Position numbers and translations under genes: made by a program. Below are positions 4,964 through 11,685 of a stretch of 11,685 nt of DNA, piece after piece (position 1 is the first letter of the stretch; each line of letters opens with the position of its first letter). Below the pieces are notes generated by a model. It was not told where the DNA came from. It saw only the letters and a list, made by a program, of their open reading frames with translations, and made no database searches. Source of the DNA: Bacteroidetes bacterium UBA1952 (GTDB taxonomy: Bacteria; Bacteroidota; Bacteroidia; Chitinophagales; Chitinophagaceae); NCBI GenBank assembly GCA_002336725.1, contig DDEO01000134.1:1-11685 (forward strand), given 5' to 3'.

Positions 4964-7900
4964 CTACTGCGCCCCACTGCCGATGTTCTGGTAGTAGCGT
5001 TGCACCATCTGGCGGTAATAAGGCTTTAAATCGGCGGGCACGGTGCGGTAGCCTTCGAGCAGTGCGCGGTGTTGTAGCAGGATGCGCTGCAATTCTGCCG
5101 GCATGGGGCGCGGCATATTTACGCCGGCGGTGGAAGCGCGTTTGTTGTCCTGCTCCTGCTCGCGCAGGGCTTTATCGGCCTCGAGCAGGCGGGTAAAAAT
5201 CTCGCTTTGGCGCATGGCTAATTCCGGCGTGAGGCGACGGTTCACGAGGTCTTCTTCGCTTTTATCCATCTTCTGGGCTATTTCGCGCAGCAGCCGCGCC
5301 GCTTCGGGGTTGCCATTGCCTGTCATTTTGCTTACGAGTTGCTGCACCTGTCGGCGGATGGCCGCCTGCTGTTCGGCAAAGCGTGCCAGTTGCTCCGCGT
5401 CGCCGTTTTCGCCCTCGCTGCCGTTTTGTCCACCGCCATTTCCGGAACCGCCGCCCGCTTGTCCGCCGGGTTGTTGTCCGCCGGGCTTTTTGCCGTCTTG
5501 CCCCTGCCCTTGCTGGCCTTCGCCTTGTTGTCCTTCGCCTTGTTCTCCACCGGGTTTCTGTCCGCCTTTGCGGCGTGCGGCGGTTTGGGCGGCCTGTTGC
5601 ATGGCGTTGCCCAGTTGCTGTTGTCCGGAAATAATATCGCTGAGCTGTCCTGCACCGCTGCCGCCGGGGCCGGGTTTTCCGGAAGGCTTGCTGCCGCCCG
5701 GTTTGCTGCACGAGCCGCTGTTGCCCTGTTGCTGCATGGCCTGCGACTGCTGCATCATCAGGTTGGAGAGCAGTTCATTGAGCATCAGCGCCAGGTTGTT
5801 GGTGTGCGTCATGGCGTATTGCTGCGCCTGCGCAGCCTGCCCGATTTGGCGGTCGGCCAGGGCCGTGGTGGCGTTGGAAAGCGAAGATTCCAGTCCGGCA
5901 GTTTCTTTATTCACCGTTGCTGAAAGCTGGAAGATGCGTTTGCTGAGTTCATAGAGCGAGTCGCGGATGATGTGCGAGGCGGTGTATTGGCGCGATTGCT
6001 CCGAGATATTTGTCAGGTATTCGGGCGAGGCGGCAGAAGTCTGTTTGGTTTTGGCAATCAGGGCTTCTTCACCAAAGGAGAGGCGCATCAGGTTGGTAAG
6101 AATCTGGCGGGTGGCGCGGATGTCGATGTTGATTTGCTCCAATGACGAACCGCTCGCGGCCATACGCAACGACTGGGCCATTTCCTGCAATTTCTGTTTG
6201 GCCTGCTGCTGCGCTTTGGAGGCTCCTTGCTTCTGGTTTTGGCCCAGTTGCTCGCTGCTTTGCTGCATGGAATTTCCGGCTTCTTTTCCGGCCTGTTCGC
6301 TCTTGTCGAGTTCTTTTTCTTCGGCTTTGGTGGCTTCTTTTCCGGCTTCTTTCAGGTCTTTTTTCAGTGCTTCGTCCAGTTCTTTTTTAAGGTCTTTTTG
6401 TTGCTGCGCCAATTCTTCGTTGTCACGTTCGCCCTTGTCGGTTTTGTCCTGAATATCGCCTTGCTTTTGCGCGAGATTATCCATTTTGGCGGCCAGGTCT
6501 TCGAGCTTCAGTTGCTGTTCCAGCTTCTTCATCAGTTCCTGCAGGCGTTGCAAGTCCATGTTAAACAGTTTGTTATCCTGTTCCATTTTTTGCAGGGTTT
6601 GCACGGCCTTGTCTTTGTTGAGCTTCTGCATCAGTTCCTGGAGTTTCTGCATCTGCTCGGCCAGTTCCTTGTTCAGCAGCCGGTCCATCTGCTCTTTGAG
6701 TGCCTCGGTTTTTTCCTTTGCGTCTTCGCTCATCTGCCGGGCCTCGCGTTGCTTCATGCCTTCTTCAAAGCGTTTTTTGGCGGTCTCTAATTTCTGTTTG
6801 ATTTCTTCCTGCTGATCCATCATCTGTTGCAGGGCCTGTTTGGATTCCCAGCTCGTGGCTTCGCTTTGCAGGATTTGGGATTGCAATTCTTTGGTTGCCT
6901 TCTGCAATTCCTGATTTTCTTTGGAAGAACTGCTGAGTCCCTGCGAAACCTGTTTGGCATTTTCGGCCAGAAATACGTCTGCTTTTTTGCCGCCCGTGCG
7001 GTCAAAATACTGCTCGGTGCTGCGGGCCACTTTGGGGCCGTGGATGGCATCGTTGTCCCAGGCTTCTACCCAATAGCGCATCCGCTGCCCGCTGCCGAGC
7101 AGCGCCGAAGCATCGAAATAATGCTGAAAAGAAGTGGCTTTTTTTCCGGAAATGGGCAGGTTTACGGTTTTGGTGGCAAGCACTTTTCCATCGTTGGTGA
7201 GTGCCACAGCTACAAAGCTGAGGCGGCTCAGGCCGTAGTCGTCGCCGGCGGTTCCGGTGAGCAAAATCTGTGCGCCGGTGCTGCTGTCGGCGTAATTACT
7301 AAGCTGAATGGTGGGCGGCGCATCGGGGATGACGGCCACGCGGAAAGATTGCTTTTCGGCAATTTTGCTACGGGTATTTTCGACCACGAAGCTCACGGTG
7401 GTATCCTGCAAAAAACGCCAGGAAGCGCCAAATAAAGCGCCGTTTTTGGGCAGGATACCAGCCAGCGCATCGCCGAGGTAGAAGCGCACATTATCGGTAG
7501 CGTTGGTGGTGAGCATCCACGAAATCTGCGTTCCGGCGGGCACACTCAGGTCGCCGATGGAGTTGCGGATTTCGTTTTTGCGGCCTGTGTATTCGGGATA
7601 ATTCAGGTGGGCTTTTACGGCGAGCAGCGAAGGACGCGGCAGCACGCGCACCACAAAGGGTTTGGAATGATAGCCCGAAGCCGAGAGCCGGAAGGGAATG
7701 TCGGTATTGACTTTCTCGAATTTCGCCACAAAATTTCCGGAATCTTCGCGCATCGGTCGGCGGTCGTCGCCGGTGAGAATTTCCATTTGCGAAGGCAAAG
7801 CTTTTCCGGAAGCTTTGGCGCGGATAATCAAATCTTCGCCTTCGGGAACGGCCAGATTGTTGCCGTTTAAAAGGATGAAATCAAAAGGCGCAGGCTTTTC

Positions 7901-8473
7901 AAAGGCGGTAGCGGGCTGCAACAAACGCTCGCCCGTTTTCCGGAAAGCACTGGGCGAAAGCAGCAGAAACAGGAGTAAAACACCCACGACCGGCAGCAGC
8001 CAGGGCAGGTATTTTTTATTTTTGCCCAGGTCGATGGCGCGGGCGATGGGAACGACGGAAAGCTGGCTGGATTTCTGCTCAATAGCGGCCAGAATCAGGT
8101 CGTTGCCCGTGCCGGAAACCGCGCCGTTCTGGAGTTGCAACACGTTGAGCATTTTATCGCCGATTTCCGGAAAATGACGGCCTGCAATCACAGCAGCCTC
8201 TTCGCGGGAGAGCGTTTTGCCGAGGCGGTTGAGCTTCAGCAAGGGAACGATGATCCAGAAAACGAGCGCCGCTGCGGCAAAGATGCCGATGAGCGACAGC
8301 AGCGGAATTTTTACCACGGGCGGCAGGTAGAGAAAATATTCGCCCACGCCGGCCACGAGCAGCACGGTGAGCAGACTGGCCAGCAGCACGAGGCCGCCAC
8401 GCAGCAGTTGGTTGGCGTAATATTTCCGGATAAACCCGTCGAGGCGGGAAAGCAGTAGGTCGTAGGAATGCAT
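4964..8473 (-). CDS. Large DUF4175-type membrane protein with coiled coil and Gly/Gln-rich region
   Basis: A 1169-residue protein. Membrane helices are likely at about 26-48, 56-80 and 155-174, the segment between the second and third being soluble. Residues about 190-490 look like beta-rich repeats on the far side of the membrane (stretches such as HLNYPEYTGRKNEI and PPTIQLSNYADSS resemble Ig-like strands). A long charged coiled coil runs from about 505 to 770, dominated by K, E, Q and L, then a helical part with the LMRLSFGEE stretch. Residues about 916-1020 are low-complexity Gly/Gln/Pro, including GEGQQGEGQQGQGQ. A conserved-looking C-terminus holds MPRPMPAELQRILLQHRALL. Bacteroidota proteins with this layout are annotated DUF4175; their biochemical role is unknown. 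The architecture suggests an envelope-spanning or scaffolding protein, which is inference. The ATG is followed directly by the amphipathic stretch before helix 1. A candidate promoter lies 30 bp upstream. Confidence 0.88.
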   Translation of the reverse strand: MHSYDLLLSRLDGFIRKYYANQLLRGGLVLLASLLTVLLVAGVGEYFLYLPPVVKIPLLSLIGIFAAAALVFWIIVPLLKLNRLGKTLSREEAAVIAGRHFPEIGDKMLNVLQLQNGAVSGTGNDLILAAIEQKSSQLSVVPIARAIDLGKNKKYLPWLLPVVGVLLLFLLLSPSAFRKTGERLLQPATAFEKPAPFDFILLNGNNLAVPEGEDLIIRAKASGKALPSQMEILTGDDRRPMREDSGNFVAKFEKVNTDIPFRLSASGYHSKPFVVRVLPRPSLLAVKAHLNYPEYTGRKNEIRNSIGDLSVPAGTQISWMLTTNATDNVRFYLGDALAGILPKNGALFGASWRFLQDTTVSFVVENTRSKIAEKQSFRVAVIPDAPPTIQLSNYADSSTGAQILLTGTAGDDYGLSRLSFVAVALTNDGKVLATKTVNLPISGKKATSFQHYFDASALLGSGQRMRYWVEAWDNDAIHGPKVARSTEQYFDRTGGKKADVFLAENAKQVSQGLSSSSKENQELQKATKELQSQILQSEATSWESKQALQQMMDQQEEIKQKLETAKKRFEEGMKQREARQMSEDAKEKTEALKEQMDRLLNKELAEQMQKLQELMQKLNKDKAVQTLQKMEQDNKLFNMDLQRLQELMKKLEQQLKLEDLAAKMDNLAQKQGDIQDKTDKGERDNEELAQQQKDLKKELDEALKKDLKEAGKEATKAEEKELDKSEQAGKEAGNSMQQSSEQLGQNQKQGASKAQQQAKQKLQEMAQSLRMAASGSSLEQINIDIRATRQILTNLMRLSFGEEALIAKTKQTSAASPEYLTNISEQSRQYTASHIIRDSLYELSKRIFQLSATVNKETAGLESSLSNATTALADRQIGQAAQAQQYAMTHTNNLALMLNELLSNLMMQQSQAMQQQGNSGSCSKPGGSKPSGKPGPGGSGAGQLSDIISGQQQLGNAMQQAAQTAARRKGGQKPGGEQGEGQQGEGQQGQGQDGKKPGGQQPGGQAGGGSGNGGGQNGSEGENGDAEQLARFAEQQAAIRRQVQQLVSKMTGNGNPEAARLLREIAQKMDKSEEDLVNRRLTPELAMRQSEIFTRLLEADKALREQEQDNKRASTAGVNMPRPMPAELQRILLQHRALLEGYRTVPADLKPYYRQMVQRYYQNIGSGAQ
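5517..5546. repeat. Tandem 15-bp coding repeat in the DUF4175-type gene
   Basis: CCTTCGCCTTGTTGT (5517-5531) is followed by the same 15 bases with one change (5532-5546). On the minus strand it encodes two GEGQQ-type pentapeptides within the low-complexity region. Such a repeat can expand or shrink by slippage while keeping frame, so its copy number may vary between strains. Confidence 0.7.
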
Positions 8474-8502
8474 CGGTTTCTAACGCGGCAAAAACAAGCG
8501 TA

Positions 8503-8532
8503 TAAAGATAACGAAGTGCCTTGAAATACAAG
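8503..8532 (-). promoter_or_regulatory. Possible promoter for the DUF4175-type gene
   Basis: On the minus strand CTTG (8532-8529) and TATCTTTA (8510-8503) are separated by 18 bases. The second fits TAnnTTTG at five of six fixed positions and lies 29 bases before the ATG at 8473. The -33 part is one base off TTTG. It lies in the 99-bp gap after the stop of the gene at 8573-9127, suggesting separate transcription. Confidence 0.35.
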
Positions 8533-8572
8533 CGATGACTTCTAAGCTGGCGTGAATGCCGAGCCGCCTTTC

Positions 8573-9127
8573 TTACGTTAGCCGCAGCATCTGATTGTCT
8601 ATCAACTGAAAGAAATGCTGGGGCTGAAAGGTGCGCCAGTTGGGCACATCGCCAAAGAGGATATAATGCCCGATTTTTTCGCGCACAAACTCGCGGCGCG
8701 TCGCTTCCGGCGCATTCAGGATCACAATCCACCCGTCTTCCACGTCTTCTTTCCACTCGGCGTAATATTCCAAATCAGAAGAATGGAAATTAAGGACATT
8801 CTCGGCAATGAGGATAAATTTCCGGATGCCCTGCTCCAAGAGCGGATCCACAACATTGCGCTTGAGCATCATAATATCGTTCTCCACCGCGTCGTTCCAC
8901 TCGCCTATCAATTCCAGAATGCAATAATTCAGGTCATAATCGGCATACAACAATTTGGCGTACAGCGTCCGGGAATCAAACTCGTCCCACTGCGGATGAA
9001 TAATATAATTATAAATCGTGTTATAGGATTCAAAATCGCTGTATTCTTTTCCGTAGAAAGGACTTTGCGCGTCTTCTTCGGCGGTGTAGAGGTGCCGCCA
9101 GTTATAAAAAGGTTCGATCTCGTGCAT
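8573..9127 (-). CDS. Unrecognised acidic, aromatic-rich protein
   Basis: A 184-residue soluble protein that I do not recognise; it resembles uncharacterised proteins of Bacteroidota. It is rich in Tyr, Trp, Asp and Glu, with no signal peptide and no membrane segment. Visible blocks are MHEIEPFYNWRHLY at the start, then YNYIIHPQWDEFDS, then LNYCILELIGEWNDAVEND, and a C-terminal DVPNWRTFQPQHFFQLI. Predicted make-up is mixed helix and strand, with EGWIVILN-like strands (here VEDGWIVILNAP) typical of a compact cytoplasmic fold. The ATG at 9127 is chosen over a TTG 30 bp upstream, which has poor context. It lies between the gldH terminator and the DUF4175-type gene on the same strand, and probably has its own promoter, as the intrinsic terminator at 9333-9358 separates it from gldH. 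No function is assigned. Confidence 0.8.
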   Translation of the reverse strand: MHEIEPFYNWRHLYTAEEDAQSPFYGKEYSDFESYNTIYNYIIHPQWDEFDSRTLYAKLLYADYDLNYCILELIGEWNDAVENDIMMLKRNVVDPLLEQGIRKFILIAENVLNFHSSDLEYYAEWKEDVEDGWIVILNAPEATRREFVREKIGHYILFGDVPNWRTFQPQHFFQLIDNQMLRLT

Positions 9128-9193
9128 AGCGTGTTTAAGACGAAAGTCTAAAGACAAAAGTAGAAAGACACAGGCATCAGCTTACAGCGGAAA

Positions 9194-9233
9194 CAGGCGT
9201 ATTCCGTAGAAACGCCTGCCCCACCCGGAATAC
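9194..9233. other. Two overlapping, mutually exclusive inverted repeats
   Basis: CAGGCGT (9194-9200) pairs with ACGCCTG (9212-9218), and GTATTCCG (9199-9206) pairs with CGGAATAC (9226-9233). The two stems share bases 9199-9200 and their paths interlock, so an RNA could form one or the other, or a pseudoknot. They lie about 70-130 bp upstream of the start at 9127, in a 285-bp stretch with no gene (9128-9412). Short stems of 7-8 bp can occur by chance. The rest of that stretch shows only the terminator at 9333-9358. Confidence 0.35.
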
Positions 9234-9332
9234 AGGTAAGAAACATCAGATAGCGCCAAATGGTTTCCTGCCGTGCCACAGCATCTTTATGAAAAACCAT
9301 TTCGCAGGCATTTCGGCCAAGCCTTTCTTTCT

Positions 9333-9358
9333 AAAAAAAACGCGCCCGAAGGCGCGTT
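9333..9358 (-). terminator. Intrinsic terminator of the yicC-gldH unit
   Basis: Read on the minus strand, AACGCGCC and GGCGCGTT form a perfect 8-bp stem closed by a TTCG tetraloop, followed by eight T residues (9340-9333). It lies 54 bp beyond the gldH stop codon, the classic position and form for a rho-independent terminator. Confidence 0.93.
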
Positions 9359-9412
9359 GAGGCGGTTTGTTTGGAATTTGAAGAAACGTCCGTCCTTACG
9401 AATTAAAAATAC

Positions 9413-9916
9413 CTATTCCTTAGCCCTTCCGCGTTTTTCAATCCGCAGGCCGACGTTCAGCACTTCCGGGAGCGGGTCGGTGCGCATCAGGTGTTCAAAC
9501 TGAATCGTGTAGCGGCCTTTGTGGGGAAACAGGATATTGGGGCCTTTTTCGGTGGCGATGGGCATTCGTTGCTCCCATATTTCGTTCATATTCCGGCCAT
9601 ACCATTGCCCGTTGTCCTGCGCCAGCGGGATTTCTATCTGCTGGGTTTTGGCAACCGAATCCTGCGGTCCTTTGATAGAAAAGCGCAGCCAGATATTGGA
9701 AAAAGGATAGGCCTCGGTATGGCGAATAAGGAAATAGAGATTGTAGGTAGCCAGCGAATCGGTGATATCGAAATAGAATTTCGTTTTGAGAGACGACGGC
9801 CATTGCGTGCCGGGGAGGGCTTCCTGCTGCTGAAACACCGCCCCCGAAGGCTCGCATCCCGCCAGGACAAGGGCGGAAAGTGCCAAAAGAGAAGAATATT
9901 TCCGGAAAATTTTCAT
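9413..9916 (-). CDS. gldH: Gliding motility lipoprotein GldH
   Basis: GldH is a lipoprotein needed for gliding in Flavobacterium johnsoniae. Here 167 residues start with MKIFRK, a hydrophobic segment, and a lipobox LAGC with the lipidated Cys at 21. The body follows the family pattern: LPGTQWP, FYFDITDSLATYN, IRHTEAYPFSNIWL, the PLAQDNGQWYG stretch, FPHKGRYTIQFEHLMR, and VGLRIEKR at the end. The length is normal. The ATG at 9916 is chosen over ATG 9928 because it puts a standard lipoprotein signal at the start. It follows the yicC stop with a single base between them (TAA G ATG), so translational coupling is likely. An intrinsic terminator lies 54 bp downstream. The protein may sit in the outer membrane or periplasm; its presence suggests gliding ability or a relic of it, but no other gliding or type IX secretion gene is in the window. 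Confidence 0.93.
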   Translation of the reverse strand: MKIFRKYSSLLALSALVLAGCEPSGAVFQQQEALPGTQWPSSLKTKFYFDITDSLATYNLYFLIRHTEAYPFSNIWLRFSIKGPQDSVAKTQQIEIPLAQDNGQWYGRNMNEIWEQRMPIATEKGPNILFPHKGRYTIQFEHLMRTDPLPEVLNVGLRIEKRGRAKE

Positions 9917-9917
9917 C

Positions 9918-10799
9918 TTATAAAACATTCAGAACCTGTTCTTTGGCTTTTTCCAATTCGTCCTTCATGCCTACTACAATTTTTTGAATGGCAGCGTCGG
10001 ATGCTTTTGAACCCATTGTGTTGATTTCGCGGCCTATTTCCTGGAGTACGAAGCCCAGTTTTTTACCTTTCGCCTTCTCCGTTTCGTCGGCGAGCAGTTC
10101 CAGAAAATAGCGGCAGTGTTGTGTCAGCCGGGTTTTTTCTTCGGTAAAATCCAGTTTTTCAAAATAATAGATCATCTCCTGTTCCAGCCGGTTGGCTTCT
10201 ATCTTTTCGGCAGCGCCGGCGATGGTTTCGAGCGAGGCAAGCAGCTTTTGGCGGATGCGCTCGGTGCGCGGCGCTTCGTAGGGTGCGGTCTCCAGTTGTC
10301 CGGCCTCAATGGCGCGGATGCGGGCCTCCAGGTCGGTTTCGAGCATGAGGCCCTCGGTGAAGCGGTGTTGCATCAGCAGGTCGCAGGCGGTTTCCACTTG
10401 CTGCATCAGGGCATCAAGAACGCTTTGCGGCAGGCTTTCGGCTTCGGCGGTTACCACTTCCGGCAGGGTCAGCAGCGTTTGCAGGATGTTTTCGGTGGGC
10501 AGGTCCAGCGTTTCAGAAAGCTGTTTCATTCCAGCATAATAATGGGCGGCCATCGCCTGATTGATCTGCATGGGTCGCGAACTGCCACCGGTGCGCAGGC
10601 TTACAATCAGTTCCAGCGTTCCGCGCGAGAGTTTCTGGCCTACGAGGGTGCGGATTTGCGGCTCCAGGGCGCGCAGGCTCGAAGGCAGGCGCAGCGAGAG
10701 GTCGAAGCCCTTGCCATTGAGCGAGCGGATTTCGGCAACGAGGTTGTAGCCCTCAACGGTTGTTTCTGCCCGGCCAAAGCCGGTCATCGAGTACAGCAT
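9918..10799 (-). CDS. yicC: YicC family endoribonuclease
   Basis: YicC/YloC proteins are a recently described endoribonuclease family with a role in RNA turnover. The 293-residue protein begins MLYSMTGFGRAE, the hallmark N-terminus, followed by EIRSLNGKGFDLSLRLP and LSRGTLELIVSL of the N-terminal domain. The C-terminal DUF1732-type part has YYFEKLDFTEEKTRL and GKKLGFVLQEIGREINTMGSKASDA, containing the conserved Glu and Asp residues. The length is typical (about 290). ATG at 10799 fits the usual M-x-x-SMTGFG start. It is the first gene of a two-gene unit with gldH, divergent from the EnvC-family gene across 139 bp. In many bacteria yicC is followed by gmk; that gene is not here. Confidence 0.95.
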   Translation of the reverse strand: MLYSMTGFGRAETTVEGYNLVAEIRSLNGKGFDLSLRLPSSLRALEPQIRTLVGQKLSRGTLELIVSLRTGGSSRPMQINQAMAAHYYAGMKQLSETLDLPTENILQTLLTLPEVVTAEAESLPQSVLDALMQQVETACDLLMQHRFTEGLMLETDLEARIRAIEAGQLETAPYEAPRTERIRQKLLASLETIAGAAEKIEANRLEQEMIYYFEKLDFTEEKTRLTQHCRYFLELLADETEKAKGKKLGFVLQEIGREINTMGSKASDAAIQKIVVGMKDELEKAKEQVLNVL

Positions 10800-10918
10800 A
10801 GGAATATTTGGGGCAAAAGTCGGGTACAGGGCGCATTATCGGGGGCCGGGTCTGTAAGATTTCCAAAAGCAAATCTGAAATCCCGCAATGCCGTTCCGGC
10901 TTATTTTGCCTTTAGGGT

Positions 10919-10926
10919 TACTTTTG
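10919..10926 (+). promoter_or_regulatory. Bacteroidota-type -7 box for the EnvC-family gene
   Basis: TACTTTTG matches TAnnTTTG exactly and ends 12 bases before the ATG at 10939, implying a very short leader. No clear -33 TTTG lies 19-21 bases upstream. It is in the 139-bp divergent gap between this gene and yicC. Confidence 0.45.
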
Positions 10927-10938
10927 GAGCCTTACGAT

Positions 10939-11685
10939 ATGCAGAAAATCATTGTAACGCTTCTCCTGGCGATGAGCTTTGGCAGCGTAGTGGCACAGAA
11001 AAATGTGTCGCGCGAGGAGTTGGAGCGGCGGCGCGTCCGGCTGCTGGAGTCTATCAAGGCAACGCAGGCCGAACTGGCAGCCACGCGGCAGGATAAAAAA
11101 ATAACGCTGGGACAGTTGCAGGCCCTGCAGGCGCAGGTAGCCAACCGTCAGAAACTTATTGGCTCTATCAGCACCGAACTGGGCCAGCTCGACGGCAGCA
11201 TCCGCAGCACACAGCAGGAAGTAACGAAGCTTTCCGGCGAAGTTAATTTTTTGCAGATGCGCTATGCGCAAAGCATCCGCTATGCCTATCGCAACCGCAA
11301 TGCGCAAAGCATGATGGCGTATTTGTTTTCGGCATCCAGCTTCAACGACGGCATCCGCCGGCTCGCCTACCTGCGCAAATTCCGCGATTACCGGATGGCG
11401 CAGGCCGATCAGATACGCACGGCCCAGAGCCGGTTGCAACGTAAAATCGGCGTTCTGAACAACGAGAAATCCCGGAAAAATATACTCCGCCAGGCCGAAG
11501 AAGGCCAAAAGCAGGTGCTTCAGGCAGAAGCCGCCCAAACCGACCGCGCCGTGCGCGAACTGCGGGGCCGCGAAACCGAGCTTTCGGCTTCGGTAGTCCG
11601 CAATCAGCGCGATGCCAAAAATCTGGAGCGCGCCATCTCCGACGCGATTCGCCGCGAGATAGAGATTGCCCGCAAAAAAGCCGAA
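10939..11685 (+). CDS. EnvC-family murein hydrolase activator, N-terminal part (cut by window end)
   Basis: The reading frame is open from ATG 10939 through the window end, giving 249 residues. A signal peptide is clear at about 1-19 (MQKIIVTLLLAMSFGSVVA before Gln20), so the protein is periplasmic. Two coiled coils follow, about 22-115 and 155-249, with a conserved middle (RYAYRNRNAQSMMAYLFSASSFNDGI, in parts about 112-137, then RRLAYLRKF). This is the pattern of EnvC/NlpD-type proteins, which activate amidases that split the septal cell wall. The M23 (LytM) domain expected at the C-terminus lies outside the window, so whether it is catalytic or degenerate cannot be told. The gene is divergent from yicC. 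No frameshift is seen in the visible part. Confidence 0.88.
   Translation, partial: MQKIIVTLLLAMSFGSVVAQKNVSREELERRRVRLLESIKATQAELAATRQDKKITLGQLQALQAQVANRQKLIGSISTELGQLDGSIRSTQQEVTKLSGEVNFLQMRYAQSIRYAYRNRNAQSMMAYLFSASSFNDGIRRLAYLRKFRDYRMAQADQIRTAQSRLQRKIGVLNNEKSRKNILRQAEEGQKQVLQAEAAQTDRAVRELRGRETELSASVVRNQRDAKNLERAISDAIRREIEIARKKAE

Larger units (their letters stand above)
73..9907. repeat. Dispersed iterated palindrome TTCCGGAA (14 copies)
   Basis: Exact copies begin at 73, 594, 2594, 2636, 3993, 4014, 5440, 5677, 7144, 7735, 7804, 7938, 8165 and 9900. All fall in coding sequence of both strands; none is in the intergenic regions. Ten copies are read as Ser-Gly (TCC GGA), two as Pro-Glu (CCG GAA, at 73 and 8165) and two as Phe-Arg (TTC CGG, at 7938 and 9900), so all three codon phases occur. 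The coordinates span the first to the last copy and do not denote one continuous element. Confidence 0.85.

Noticed and set aside
5082..5954. 290-residue plus-strand open frame rich in Cys, Ser and Pro
   Set aside because: It lies opposite the low-complexity and helical part of the DUF4175-type gene. Its composition is what the complement of Gln/Gly/Ala codons gives, and it has no domain or export signal.
10116..11096. 326-residue plus-strand open frame
   Set aside because: It is antisense to yicC and runs into the signal peptide and coiled coil of the EnvC-family gene in another frame. No family motif is present, while both other genes are clear.
10918..11538. 206-residue minus-strand open frame
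   Set aside because: It is antisense to the EnvC-family gene, whose signal peptide and conserved core are unmistakable.
1..11685. Defence system, CRISPR array, prophage, integron or biosynthetic cluster
   Set aside because: No nuclease, toxin-antitoxin, reverse transcriptase, phage, integrase or spacer-repeat pattern was found; the genes are mostly housekeeping or envelope genes.
1..11685. tRNA, rRNA or riboswitch genes
   Set aside because: No cloverleaf, rRNA-like block or known riboswitch core was seen in the intergenic stretches; a covariance-model search could still find something short.

Overview
This window looks like an ordinary stretch of a Bacteroidota chromosome (probably Saprospiria, Chitinophagia or a relative; the genus cannot be told). 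The evidence is a gliding-motility lipoprotein GldH, a DUF4175-type low-complexity membrane protein, a secreted carboxypeptidase-regulatory-like protein, an EnvC-type murein hydrolase activator of the Bacteroidota kind, and promoter-like TAnnTTTG boxes in place of sigma70 -10 boxes. Base composition is moderate to slightly GC-rich, and I see no clear sign of recently transferred genes.

Layout. 1-1305: minus-strand gene for a secreted protein with a carboxypeptidase-like regulatory domain, its stop codon abutting a 32-bp intergenic repeat. 1306-1636: AT-rich inverted repeat, a 109-bp MITE-like element with terminal inverted repeats, and a promoter. 1637-2275: plus-strand DUF2306-like membrane protein. 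2276-2504: no gene, but a related element end and a second copy of the 32-bp repeat inside a larger inverted repeat. 2505-3776: rarA (minus), divergent from a secreted thioredoxin-fold protein (3820-4350). 4364-4834: small two-TM membrane protein, convergent with it. 4964-8473: large DUF4175-type protein. 8573-9127: unrecognised conserved-looking acidic/aromatic protein. 9128-9412: no gene, two overlapping hairpins and a strong intrinsic terminator. 9413-10799: yicC-gldH transcription unit (minus). 10939 to the end: divergent EnvC-family gene, cut by the window edge.

How the genes fit together. Most are housekeeping or cell-envelope genes: replication-fork maintenance (RarA), RNA turnover (YicC), gliding (GldH), cell-wall splitting (EnvC-like), envelope redox (thioredoxin-fold protein), and membrane proteins of unknown role. 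No single pathway links them. The only well-supported operon is yicC-gldH, with abutting stop and start and one terminator.

I do not see a new defence or biosynthetic system. The most unusual signal is at the DNA level: the 8-bp palindrome TTCCGGAA occurs 14 times in 11.7 kb (about 0.2 expected with equal base frequencies), always inside coding sequence and in all three codon phases. It resembles a highly iterated palindrome such as cyanobacterial HIP1. Second in interest is the pair of intergenic repeat families: the MITE-like element, and the GACCTGTCAGGTC repeat found at the 3' ends of two unrelated genes.
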